The position numbers and the translations under genes were made by a program. A DNA stretch of 64,000 bases from Haematobia irritans (lineage: Eukaryota; Arthropoda; Insecta; Diptera; Muscidae): assembly GCF_050003625.1 (NCBI RefSeq), contig NC_134400.1, positions 191,981,726 through 192,045,725 of the forward strand. The letters are read 5' to 3'. The notes below the pieces were generated by a model. The model saw nothing but the letters and a program-made list of their open reading frames with translations, did not search any database and was not told where the DNA came from. Position 1 is the first letter of the stretch. Every line of letters begins with the position of its first letter. This document shows, piece after piece, positions 23,328 to 33,590 of this stretch.

Positions 23328-24834
23328 ATAATTGAGGTGAAAATCTACAGATTTTAGATTTCAAATCAAGGTGTTATTTCATCATTTTCTTGCACATTGA
23401 CAAGAGATGTTTATGATTCCTCTAAAACTCAAACAAAAACGGATACTTATCAATTCAGAATCTGATCTAGTCTTCATAGGTAAAATCATTACATTTATCT
23501 GTGGTAAGCGTACTGGTTGAACTGATCTGCTTGGGAAAATATCTCAAAAGATCGATATGTTTGGATTTTCGATTTATTACGTTCGACTATTTTGACTATG
23601 ATTGAATGTTATTTCTATAAACATTTTCTGAACATTTTATTTCTATAAACATTTTCTGAACATTTTATTTCTATAGAATATTTGGTGAAAATTTTATTTC
23701 TATTGAAAATTTTCTCAAAATCATTCTTGAAAATATTGATAATAATACATATTTCATATAAAATACTGTAATGAAAATTCCTCGAGTAAACGAATGTTCT
23801 CGGAAAAACGCCATATTCGACAATGCTACCATTATCAATTACAATGTAATAGTTGCAATTATACAATAACGTAATTTCCTTTTAGTTGCACTAGGTCTTG
23901 ATATTTTTTCTTTTTGCTATAGTTTCTCATCGAACATTCCTATGGGTTGATTTCAAACACTTAAGCAGTTTAAATGATGTCACAGACAAGAGCTTGAAAT
24001 AAAAGCGATTCCTTCCTTCCTTCCTGAGCATAATAACGAATACGGATGTGTGTGGATCCTTGTCAGTGGATGTAATTGTGAAATTCCTTGAGTTATTCTT
24101 CTTGATTCATTCATTCCTTTGATGGCTGTTCATTTGCTATCTCTGCTTGCTGAGTCCTTTGACTGCACAAAAAAAAATTATTTAATCTTTTGTAAATATC
24201 ATCGTTGCTGGTATTTTTTTATCACTCTCTCATCTACTCTTCTCGCATCTCTCCCCTAGCTCGTACTCATTTGTATTTGACTCTATGTTTGTGGGTTTGA
24301 GTAATTGTATTGCTACCCTAGAATACATTGGCAATTCTCCAACCTGGTCTTGTCATCCCAATGATTACTCATCACTGCTAGAGAAATCTTGAGTTCCTTG
24401 AAAAGTAGAATTTTTCGTTCCTTTTGCAAAGCTGCCATAGCATGAAAAAAGCATACCAAAGAGCAACAACAAACTTGAATTACACTTTTACGTGCTAAGT
24501 TTTTCTTTCGAAAAAGAAGCGAAAAAAACTTTATATTCATCTACTAATTGAATGTGAAGTATATAGCGAATTAGTTTTGAGAAAAAAATAAGACCAAAAA
24601 CAATTACATGCAATTGCTTTGCAATGCCAGCAGAAAAATGGAAAGATATTTCACTAACAGCGAAAATACAATGAAATTTTATGCTCAAACGAGTCTAAGA
24701 AACTTCTGTTAAAAACAGATGAAAGTGCTTAATTTATTAAATAACTGAGCGAGGACTAAAGCGTGGTGAATCCACCAATTTAATACCCCATAGAAACACT
24801 ATTATCTAAAAACCTATTATACTAGTGTTGAAAT
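23328..24834. other. unassigned; scraps of the AT minisatellite
   Basis: 23612-23715 holds a few reversed, degenerate 29-bp-type units (ATTTTATTTCTAT, AACATTTTCTGAAC). The remainder (23720-24834) shows no recognisable gene or repeat, only short unsupported open frames. Confidence 0.5.
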
Positions 24835-24956
24835 AAAAAAAAATTCTATTGAAATAAAATGTTAACATAATTTTATATATAACATTTGCTATAGAAATAA
24901 AATTTGGCAAATGAAATGTTTACAAAATTTTCTACAGACATAAAATGATATATATA
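24835..24956 (+). repeat. degenerate 29-bp units at the errantivirus target
   Basis: Four or so units (CTATAGAAATAAAATTTGGC, TTTACAAAATTTTCTACAG) run up to the 5' LTR. Similar units resume at about 33590, so the errantivirus landed in this array, in a TATATA stretch. Confidence 0.75.
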
Positions 24957-25485
24957 AGTTAACGGCACATAGGTTATTAATACCAAAAGAAAAAGTACTT
25001 TGTTTGCATTTTGAAATGCAAATACAGTAGCTGCAAGTGCATTGACACAATAAAGGTTCACTAACTTGTAATTCGAACCCTTTTTTCATTTCTTTCCGAA
25101 TTCAATTCCACATTGTCAGTAAAATTTGAATTAATAATAAAATCAAGTCGATAACCCAAATTCATAGGAAAATGCAAACAAAGCCATTTGCAATATTTCA
25201 TTTTTTTGTATTAATACTGCAGAGTTCGATTTAACAAGAAATAAAGTAAAAAATGTAAAATTAATTAATAAGCATTTTGATTAATATTTGTAAGCCATAG
25301 TTTTAAGTAATGAACTGTAGCTAAGTACACTTCATTTTTATTCATCCAATAAATGAGTAGTCCGGCGCTCGACGCGTCGTCAACTAAAGTAAAAAGTTTT
25401 TTTATTTTTTGGTTGGGAAATTGAAAGAGTCCAGGTGACTCTAAGAAATTATTTTTTTCTATTCAAAGACCCAACCATCATAACT
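24957..25485 (+). repeat. 5' LTR
   Basis: 529 bp with 5-bp inverted termini AGTTA/TAACT. It contains a TTTGCATTT-TG-AAATGCAAA palindrome (25003-25022) including an octamer ATGCAAAT, AATAAA signals at 25049-25054 and 25348-25353, and a GC-richer patch CCGGCGCTCGACGCGTCGTC (25362-25381). The start of transcription is not evident. Confidence 0.96.
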
Positions 25486-25499
25486 GGCGCCCGAGCGAA
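25485..25499 (+). promoter_or_regulatory. primer-binding site (tRNA-Lys-like)
   Basis: TGGCGCCCGAGCGAA directly abuts or overlaps by one base the end of the 5' LTR. The first ten bases, TGGCGCCCGA, complement the 3' end of tRNA-Lys(UUU), the primer used by several retroviruses. The match beyond that is poor, so the primer identity is an inference. Confidence 0.75.
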
Positions 25500-26784
25500 T
25501 AAAAAAAGTGTCGCGAGTGAAAATCGTAGATCACCGCGTACAATCCCGTGAAAAAACTGTCGTGATAAATTTAAGTTGTAAAGGTCAGGCCCCCGAGTAT
25601 CTTCGGAAAAAGGGTTGTGTAGAATCACAAGCCGCTTTACCCGCGACGAAAACGAAAGACTTGTGAAAGTGAAAATAAAACAAGTTGAACTTTGTCAAAT
25701 ATAATAAAGAAAAATAAAAATCCACATAGTGGAGAAAAAAAAAATCAAACAATAAATGTGAAAAACAAAAAAAAACCTTGTCAAAAGTAAATGGACATAA
25801 AACATTATAAAGAAAAACAAAAATCTACATAGTAGAGAGAAAATCACATAATAAAAGAAAAAAACTTAAACTTAAAAACATAAAGACTTAAAGACTTACA
25901 TAGAGAAGAAAAATACAAACATAAATTAAAAAATTCACATAGTGGAGTAAATAACAAGCAACAGCCATTGATAAGAAGGAACCAGTAAATCTAAAGTAGA
26001 CGGAAAGTGGGTTTCCCAAAGGACAACCAAGAAGACGGAACGCTGGAAAAAGTCACCAAAGAAACGCTGGAAATGAAGCCATCAACAATACTATTGTAAG
26101 TCATTAAAATTTTTTAAGCACAAAAAAGAATAAGAAAAACAAAAATCTGTAAAAGAAAAAAAAATCAGAAATTTAGCAATTAAAAGAAAAAGTAAAATCC
26201 ATAGGATTGATATCAATTTAATTGTTTACTTTAAATAAACACAAAAAAGAATAAAGCAAATATAAAAAAATTAAAGGAAAAATACGAATCGATTAATTAT
26301 CTGCTAATATTACAAAATAAAATCTAATTACCAATATAATAACATTGTATTCACTACCTATTGTCAAAAATATAATAAAAACAAAAGAGAACACAATCCA
26401 TAGGATTTAAAAAAAATTGAATTGTATTTGATACTTACTATTTAAAACAAATTAATAATTAAATTTTTTTTTCCTTACCCTAATATATGAAAAACAAAGA
26501 AACATAAAAATCCATAGGATTTATTATCAATTTAATAAAAAATACATTCACTTTATAAATGAACATGAACTATTTATAAAAGCTCTGTTGACAAATCTAA
26601 GTAACAAAAATCCGTCACTTACAAATTGTGAATAAAGTTTTAGTGATAAATTTAAACAAAGCACAAAAGTAAGCAAAAAGCTGCGTTTTAATACACTTAT
26701 TTGGAAAATAATATTTAATTTTTGTTGTTGAGACTAAGAGACTAATTTACTCTTGTAAAATTTAATAAATTTTAATTCTAAAAA
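25486..26784 (+). other. A-rich 5' leader with small hairpins
   Basis: 1.3 kb, very A-rich and without long open frames. It contains six short inverted repeats with the loop ATA: CCACATAGTGG (25722-25732), CTACATAGTAG (25825-25835), TCACATAGTGG (25935-25945) and AATCCATAGGATT at 26196-26208, 26395-26407 and 26509-26521. It also holds several upstream ATGs and the splice donor at 26096. A packaging or translational role is possible but not shown. Confidence 0.8.
26073..26101 (+). promoter_or_regulatory. leader micro-exon start and splice donor for env mRNA
   Basis: An ATG at 26073 opens seven complete codons plus two bases before a consensus donor GTAAGT (26096-26101). In unspliced RNA the same frame stops at once, because TAA overlaps the donor (26097-26099). 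Joining at 26095/31331 keeps the env frame. This is sequence-based prediction; errantivirus env is known to be expressed from a spliced mRNA. Confidence 0.7.
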
Positions 26785-28158
26785 ATGTCGAATCCTAATA
26801 CCTTAGTACGACCTGCGGTTCTAAATGTCCCACCCTCGAACTCCGTTCCTAACCCTCCTAATTTATCTCGTGGTGATACTCTCGGACAATTTAATTTAGG
26901 TGAACTTCGGACGGTTATTTCAGAAATAATTAATAGTCAGGTACCTAGAATGCTACAGGCATCACTGAATCCTAATGCTTTCCACGCAAATGCTGTGGAC
27001 CAGACAATTGATGAACAGCACTTAGGAAATTTAGGGGATCTGGACAAAATACCAGACGTAGTTAAATGTCTTAGGGAATTCTCAGGCAAACCAGGAGAAT
27101 TCAATTCCTGGAAGAAAAGCGTAGATAGAATTTTGAAAATTTATGAACGCTTTAAAGGTACACCGAAATATTATGGTATTCTTAACATTATTAGGAATAA
27201 GATAGTAGGAAACGCAGACATTGCCCTAGAATCCTATAACACACCTTTAGATTGGTCAGCAATCTCCAAATGCTTGACCTTACATTACGCGGACAAGAGA
27301 GACGTGTCGACACTTGAATACCAAATGACTGGACTAATTCAAGGAAACTCGACAGTACAAGAATTCTATCAAGCTGTGTACTCGCATCTGTCACTCATCC
27401 TAAACAAACTAGGCGGTCTTGACGTAGGAGGCGAAGCCCTCGACTTACTAACACAAACATACCGAGGTAAGGCACTCGATACCTTCATAAGAGGTCTTAA
27501 TGGCGATCTACCAAGATTGCTTGGTATGAGAGAACCAGCCGATCTTCCTCAGGCACTCCACTTATGCCTCAAACTAGAAAATCAGAAATTTCGTACCAAC
27601 CACGCACAAAATTTCAATAGCCAACCCACAAGGAGAAATTATCAATATCCACCAACCTCCTTGCCACCAAAAAATAATACACATAGAAACAAACAACCAT
27701 TTTTCCCACAACTAGCCTACATCCCTCGCCCCCAAAACCCATTCACTGCGAAACCAAACAATAATGTGGTTGATCAAATTCCCAATATGCAACCAAGACA
27801 ACCACCACAGCGTCCAACAGCACCAAAACCACCAGTGCCGATGGATGTCGACAGAAGCATTCGTTCCCAACAGGTGAACTACGCCAATAGGCCGACCCAA
27901 CAACAGTTTTTAGGCAAACGACCAATGAATCCACCTTCTCAGCAAAATATTCAACCTTTTAAAGTGCAACGAAATTATCACATTGATACCGAACGTGAGG
28001 ATAATGCCTACCATGACGACGTAATCGATGAGGAAGAGGCTTACTATCAAGCGGCAGCAGGATATTACGATACTGCCCCGGATCAAGACGATAATTTGGA
28101 CGAAGAATTTGACGAGGAATTAGACAGAGAACTATTCGATATTCATTTTTTAGGATGA
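26785..28158 (+). CDS. gag: errantivirus Gag
   Basis: 457 residues forming the internal structural polyprotein that assembles capsids and packages genomic RNA. Residues about 90-270 (from DVVKCLREFSGKPGEFNSWK on) resemble the retrotransposon capsid domain. Residues about 275-400 are rich in Pro, Asn, Gln and Arg and may bind RNA. The C-terminus (about 400-455) is strongly acidic (DEEFDEELDRELFD). No CCHC zinc knuckle is seen, a feature shared with other errantivirus Gags. The start is the first ATG of the frame, after a long leader. The end overlaps the pol ATG (ATGA at 28155-28158) and is preceded by a T TTT TTA slippery heptamer. Length is normal for the family and the frame is intact. Confidence 0.95.
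   Translation: MSNPNTLVRPAVLNVPPSNSVPNPPNLSRGDTLGQFNLGELRTVISEIINSQVPRMLQASLNPNAFHANAVDQTIDEQHLGNLGDLDKIPDVVKCLREFSGKPGEFNSWKKSVDRILKIYERFKGTPKYYGILNIIRNKIVGNADIALESYNTPLDWSAISKCLTLHYADKRDVSTLEYQMTGLIQGNSTVQEFYQAVYSHLSLILNKLGGLDVGGEALDLLTQTYRGKALDTFIRGLNGDLPRLLGMREPADLPQALHLCLKLENQKFRTNHAQNFNSQPTRRNYQYPPTSLPPKNNTHRNKQPFFPQLAYIPRPQNPFTAKPNNNVVDQIPNMQPRQPPQRPTAPKPPVPMDVDRSIRSQQVNYANRPTQQQFLGKRPMNPPSQQNIQPFKVQRNYHIDTEREDNAYHDDVIDEEEAYYQAAAGYYDTAPDQDDNLDEEFDEELDRELFDIHFLG
28146..28152 (+). promoter_or_regulatory. -1 ribosomal frameshift heptamer at the gag/pol junction
   Basis: TTTTTTA lies in the gag frame as T TTT TTA, one sense codon before the gag stop at 28156. Slippage by -1 enters the pol frame, which is open here. 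The pattern X XXY YYZ is the known retroviral type. Confidence 0.8.
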
Positions 28159-31100
28159 CGAGCTCTTCGCTCCCATATTTCGAATGTCGAACGAAGAGCG
28201 GTGAAATTCTTAAAATTCTTGTTGATACCGGTTCAAGTAAAAATTATATTCAGCCTAATCTTGTTAAAAAAGTAATCCCCAACAAGTTTCCTTTCTACGC
28301 GAAATCTGTAGCGGGAAATGTTCAAATAAATTCCCATACTTACATAAATCTTTTCGGTCAAAATGATAAACTTAAATTTTTCTTAATGCCCACTCTTAAA
28401 TCATTTCACGGAATCTTAGGTAACGATAGTTTAAAAGCTTTAGACGCAGTCATCTACACTAGCAAAAATTGTATGATAATTAGGCAAAAAACTAAGATTA
28501 ATCTTAGGCAATTATTGAGCCAAAGTGTGAACACAATTAAGCTGCAAGACGAACAAATCAGCAGTGATCAGCAAAGAGTCATGGAAGATTTGGTCATCAA
28601 ATTTCCCAAACTTTTCTCGGAACCAGACGAGAAACTTACCTATACTACGAAAGTAGTAGGAGAAATTCGTACATCAACTGACTCCCCCGTGTACACTAAA
28701 TTCTATCCCTATCCAGCCTCATTAAAACGTGAAGTTGAGAGCCAAGTTGAAAAATTGTTAAATGACGGAATCATACGCCCGTCACGATCACCATACAATT
28801 CTCCTGTATGGATTGTCGACAAAAAACCTGACTCCCAAGGAAACAAACAATTTCGAATGGTAATAGATTACAGGAAATTAAATTCTGTTACAATTTCAGA
28901 CAGATATCCCATTCCGGAAATATCGGATGTTCTTGCAAAATTGGGAAATAGTAAATATTTCTCTGTTTTAGATCTTAAAAGCGGATTCCATCAAATCCCG
29001 CTCAAAAGTACGGATATCGAAAAGACAGCTTTTTCAATAAATAACGGAAAATACGAATTCACACGTCTACCATTCGGTCTGAAGAACGCGCCGTCGATCT
29101 TTCAGCGTGCACTTGACGATATCCTTCGTGATTTTATAGGCAGAACATGCTACGTCTACATCGATGACATAGTCATCTACAGTAAATCCGAAGAAGATCA
29201 CATCAGGGATATCGAAAATGTTTTTAGGACCCTAGAAGACGCCAATATGAAAATTCAATTGGACAAGTGTCATTTTTTCAAACAAGAAGTTGAGTTTCTA
29301 GGATTCGTAATATCGCAGGCAGGTATTAAAACTAACCCAAAAAAAGTTGAAGCGATAGCAAACTTCCCACAGCCACGAACTCTTAAGGAACTTCGGTCTT
29401 TTCTAGGCCTTTCCGGCTATTATCGCCGCTTTATAAGGGACTATGCCAAGTTAGCGAAACCACTTACCTCCCTCCTAAGAGGAGAAGAAGGTCATGTGTC
29501 AAAACGGCAATCTTCCAAAGTCTCTGTAGAACTTAACGAGGAAGCAGTGGAAGCATTTAAAAAACTAAAAAATTCTTTAGTGTCAAGCGATTTATTGCTA
29601 TCTTATCCGAACTATGAGGAACATTTTGAGCTAACAACCGACGCATCAGAGTTTGCTCTAGGTGCAGTTCTCTCACAAAAGGATAAACCAATCACTTTTA
29701 TATCTCGGACGTTAAGCAAGGCCGAAGAGCATTATGCGGCAAATGGAAAAGAAATGCTCGCCATAATTTGGGCCCTTAACTCCCTTAGGAATTTTCTATA
29801 TGGTGCAGCTAAGGTCAAAATTTTCACTGACCATCAACCTCTCACCTACGCTTTAAGTAATAAAAACAATAACAACAAGATGAAGCGATGGAAAGCTATC
29901 CTAGAGGAATACGACTATGAATTGTTCTACAAACCAGGGAAAAGTAATGTTGTAGCTGACGCCCTCTCGAGATTGCCAGCGCAATCGCCCATCAATTCAA
30001 TGTCTGAAATGACACATAGTGATGACAGCTCATCACACAATCTCATTTATAGTGTCGAAGCTCCAATAAATGTCTTTAAAAATCAAATTATTTTCGATTC
30101 AAACCTAACAGCTCCATACAAATTCGAAATCGTGTTTCCGACTGTACACAGACACTCTATATCAGAAACAGAGTACAGCGCAAATCAAATAGTTTCAACC
30201 CTGAAAAAATATCTAAACCCATCAGTAATAAATGGCATTAAGGCTCCAGAAGCATTAATGGGAAAAATTCAAGAAATTTACCCACTTCACTTTGCGAAAT
30301 ATCGTATTAGATTCACGAATCTCCAAGTCGAAGATGTAAAAAACGAACAGCGACAAGAGGAAAAAATTATTAGCACACATACGAGAGCCCACAGAAACAG
30401 CAAAGAGAACAGGGCACAAATTCTGGAAAGATTTTATTTTCCCAGCATGAACAAAAAAATTAATAACATAGTTAAACAATGTACAGTATGTAAAGAAAAT
30501 AAGTATGATAGGCACCCGCCGAAACCTGAATTAAAAGAAACTCCAATACCGACATACCCCGGAGAAATTATCCATATTGACATTTACAGGACTGAGAAAC
30601 AACTTGTCCTTACGGCCATAGATAAGTTCTCAAAATACGCCCAAGGTAAGCTGATTAAATCCAGAGCAATTGAGGACATTAAAGAGCCCTTAAGAAAACT
30701 CATTTTCTCGTACGGCGTCCCAAAAATGGTTGTATTTGACAACGAACCATCGCTAAACTCAGCAACGATAACCTTTATGTTACAAGACCAGTTAGGAATA
30801 AAAATTTATAGAGCCCCACCGTACGCCAGTACAGTGAATGGCCAGGTCGAACGTTTTCATTCTACCCTGACAGAAATCATGCGATGCTTGAAAAGTGAAC
30901 GTACAAACAACACATTCATAGAACTACTGGACAGAGCGATTTACGAATATAACTACACAATTCATAGCACAACAGGTCAAAGGCCACTTGAAGTATTCTT
31001 TGGTCGAAGAGTTAGTACAGACCCCGAGACGTATGAAAAGGCTCGACAAGATAACATACAAAGACTAAAAGACAAACAAGCAATTGACCTAAAAAATCAT

Positions 31101-31283
31101 AATAAAAATCGTGAACCAATTAAGCAATATAAACCAGGCGATGTCATTTATGTAAAAGTCAATAAGCGTTTAGGGACGAAATTGTCACCAAAATTCAAAA
31201 GAGAAGTTGTAAAAGAAAATAATTCCAATTCAGTTACCACAGAATCAGGAAGGGTTGTCCACAAGACCAATATAAAAACTTAA
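28155..31283 (+). CDS. pol: errantivirus Pol polyprotein (PR-RT-RNase H-IN)
   Basis: 1042 residues counted from the ATG at 28155, though a Gag-Pol fusion by -1 frameshift is the likely product. Domain order: aspartic protease with DTGS at 24-27; reverse transcriptase with D273 in VLDLKSGF and YIDD at 335-338; RNase H with TDAS (D496); integrase with zinc motif H742-x3-H746-x29-C776-x2-C779 and catalytic D809, D862 and E899 (36 residues between the last two). All key residues are present and the frame has no stops. It copies the RNA genome into DNA and inserts it. The C-terminal tail after integrase is short. Env follows 93 bases downstream. Confidence 0.97.
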   Translation: MTSSSLPYFECRTKSGEILKILVDTGSSKNYIQPNLVKKVIPNKFPFYAKSVAGNVQINSHTYINLFGQNDKLKFFLMPTLKSFHGILGNDSLKALDAVIYTSKNCMIIRQKTKINLRQLLSQSVNTIKLQDEQISSDQQRVMEDLVIKFPKLFSEPDEKLTYTTKVVGEIRTSTDSPVYTKFYPYPASLKREVESQVEKLLNDGIIRPSRSPYNSPVWIVDKKPDSQGNKQFRMVIDYRKLNSVTISDRYPIPEISDVLAKLGNSKYFSVLDLKSGFHQIPLKSTDIEKTAFSINNGKYEFTRLPFGLKNAPSIFQRALDDILRDFIGRTCYVYIDDIVIYSKSEEDHIRDIENVFRTLEDANMKIQLDKCHFFKQEVEFLGFVISQAGIKTNPKKVEAIANFPQPRTLKELRSFLGLSGYYRRFIRDYAKLAKPLTSLLRGEEGHVSKRQSSKVSVELNEEAVEAFKKLKNSLVSSDLLLSYPNYEEHFELTTDASEFALGAVLSQKDKPITFISRTLSKAEEHYAANGKEMLAIIWALNSLRNFLYGAAKVKIFTDHQPLTYALSNKNNNNKMKRWKAILEEYDYELFYKPGKSNVVADALSRLPAQSPINSMSEMTHSDDSSSHNLIYSVEAPINVFKNQIIFDSNLTAPYKFEIVFPTVHRHSISETEYSANQIVSTLKKYLNPSVINGIKAPEALMGKIQEIYPLHFAKYRIRFTNLQVEDVKNEQRQEEKIISTHTRAHRNSKENRAQILERFYFPSMNKKINNIVKQCTVCKENKYDRHPPKPELKETPIPTYPGEIIHIDIYRTEKQLVLTAIDKFSKYAQGKLIKSRAIEDIKEPLRKLIFSYGVPKMVVFDNEPSLNSATITFMLQDQLGIKIYRAPPYASTVNGQVERFHSTLTEIMRCLKSERTNNTFIELLDRAIYEYNYTIHSTTGQRPLEVFFGRRVSTDPETYEKARQDNIQRLKDKQAIDLKNHNKNREPIKQYKPGDVIYVKVNKRLGTKLSPKFKREVVKENNSNSVTTESGRVVHKTNIKT

Positions 31284-31320
31284 CCTTACCCTACTCCATC
31301 CCTCCTTACCCTATCTTTTT

Positions 31321-31330
31321 CCCCTTACAG
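31321..31330 (+). promoter_or_regulatory. splice acceptor for env
   Basis: CCCCTTACAG preceded by a 40-base pyrimidine-rich tract (31280-31326). It lies just after the pol stop. The env frame is open from 31332, so an exon beginning at 31331 adds residues upstream of the internal ATG at 31377. Confidence 0.8.
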
Positions 31331-32831
31331 AATCCTCCTAATTCTCCATTCTACCTCCGCAAATGAACTGAAAATTATGAATCATACCCTATCCCACCTC
31401 GTAACTATCAACAACGGGCATGGAAAAATTCAGGACGGTTCAGTTAAGGTCCTTCATATCATTGAGTTGGACAGATATAAAAATTTTTTGGACGAAATAA
31501 GATCCCAGATAGAACACTCTATTCCCAAATCGAACCCATTCCTTTCATTACTTAACCATGAATTGTATCAAATTAACAACATCCTAGAATCCCTAGAACC
31601 TAAGGAGTACAATAGAAGTAGGAGAGCCATTAATATATTAGGAACCGCTTGGAAATACATCGCCGGATCTCCTGATCACGACGATCTTGAAGCTATAACG
31701 GAAATACTAAATAAATCTGTAATAAATAATAATAAACAAGTAATCATAAATGAAATGTTCTCTAAAAGATTGAATAAACTCACAAACATAACAAACCAGA
31801 TTAATAATGCTATAAAAAAGTCTAGCGACTTTACAAATGAAATTGCAATCAGCGTGCAAATAAAACTACGTTTTGTAAAAGAAGAACTGATGAATATAAA
31901 ATATGCCATACAATGGGCAAAGCAGAATATAATAAACTCAGTTCTTCTTAATAAAGAAGAAATAAAAGTAGTATTAAAAAACATAGCAGAAGACGAATTT
32001 TCATTTTCATCCACGGAGGAAGCGCTCGAATTTGCAGACATAAAAGTATTGTATAATCAAGGAAAAATTTTGTATGTAATTGTAATTCCATTGACCAGTA
32101 AAGAAACATATGAAATTTATGATATCAAAGCGGTTAAAAGAAATGGTAAAATTATAAATGTTAAATTTAATACGATCATGAAAAATAATCACAAAATATT
32201 CGGTTTACTAAAGAAATGCCCTGTAATAAACAACTTTACTATATGTAAAAATGAGCAAATCGTTGACATATCCAACGACACATGTATTTCACCACTTCTT
32301 AGTGGAACGAATTCATCTTGTCCAATTTCCTATGGTTACCACATACCTCAAGTAGAAATCATTTCCCCAGGTGTAATATTTCTTAATGATTTTACCGGCA
32401 GCATGAATAATAAAACCATTAATGGAACATATTTGATAAAGTTTCGTAATGTAACTCTAAAAATTAACAACAAATTATACAGGAATTTGGAAGCTCCCCA
32501 TCTGGAAGTTTCACCCCCAGTAATGCAACAAGCACCTGTTGAAGATGAATTCGTTAGCTTACTATCATTGGAAATGCTCAATTACTTGCACATAAATAAC
32601 ACCAAAATTATAAATAAACTTAAGTCGGATTCTGTAGTCGTAAAATATACTGCTTTTTCTTCATTTACTCTGTTGCCTTTAATTTCGGTACTAGTCATAT
32701 TTCTTGCAAGGAAAGGAAAGAAAATAGTTGTTCACTCAGTAGCCCCAAGTGTTGGCGCAATGCAGACAATTGCTCAGCCTAAATCACATGAGTCGAGACC
32801 CCACAAAATTGATGACTTACCTTATTTTTAA
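31331..32831 (+). CDS. env: errantivirus envelope fusion protein, main exon
   Basis: The reading frame from the internal ATG at 31377 encodes 484 residues; open sequence upstream to the acceptor encodes a short hydrophobic stretch ending in small residues, consistent with a signal peptide completed by the leader micro-exon. Visible features, numbered from the internal ATG, are: RSRR furin-type site at 80-83 followed by AINILGTAWKYIAG, the fusion-peptide region typical of insect errantivirus and baculovirus F-type proteins; several N-glycosylation sequons in the C-terminal half; a transmembrane segment at about 424-443; and a 41-residue cytoplasmic tail. No stop or frameshift is seen. It would mediate membrane fusion of enveloped particles. 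Length is near that of the Drosophila gypsy Env. Confidence 0.93.
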
Positions 32832-32852
32832 CGATTGAGGACAATCGTTTTT

Positions 32853-32863
32853 AAAGGGGGAAG
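32853..32863 (+). promoter_or_regulatory. polypurine tract
   Basis: AAAGGGGGAAG immediately precedes the 3' LTR start (AGTTAAC at 32864). It would prime plus-strand DNA synthesis during reverse transcription. Confidence 0.88.

Positions 32864-33590
<727 letters not shown>

Noticed and set aside
31377..31379. Env translation starting at this ATG
   Set aside because: It would leave no signal peptide; the open frame back to the acceptor at 31330 and the in-phase donor make it an internal Met.
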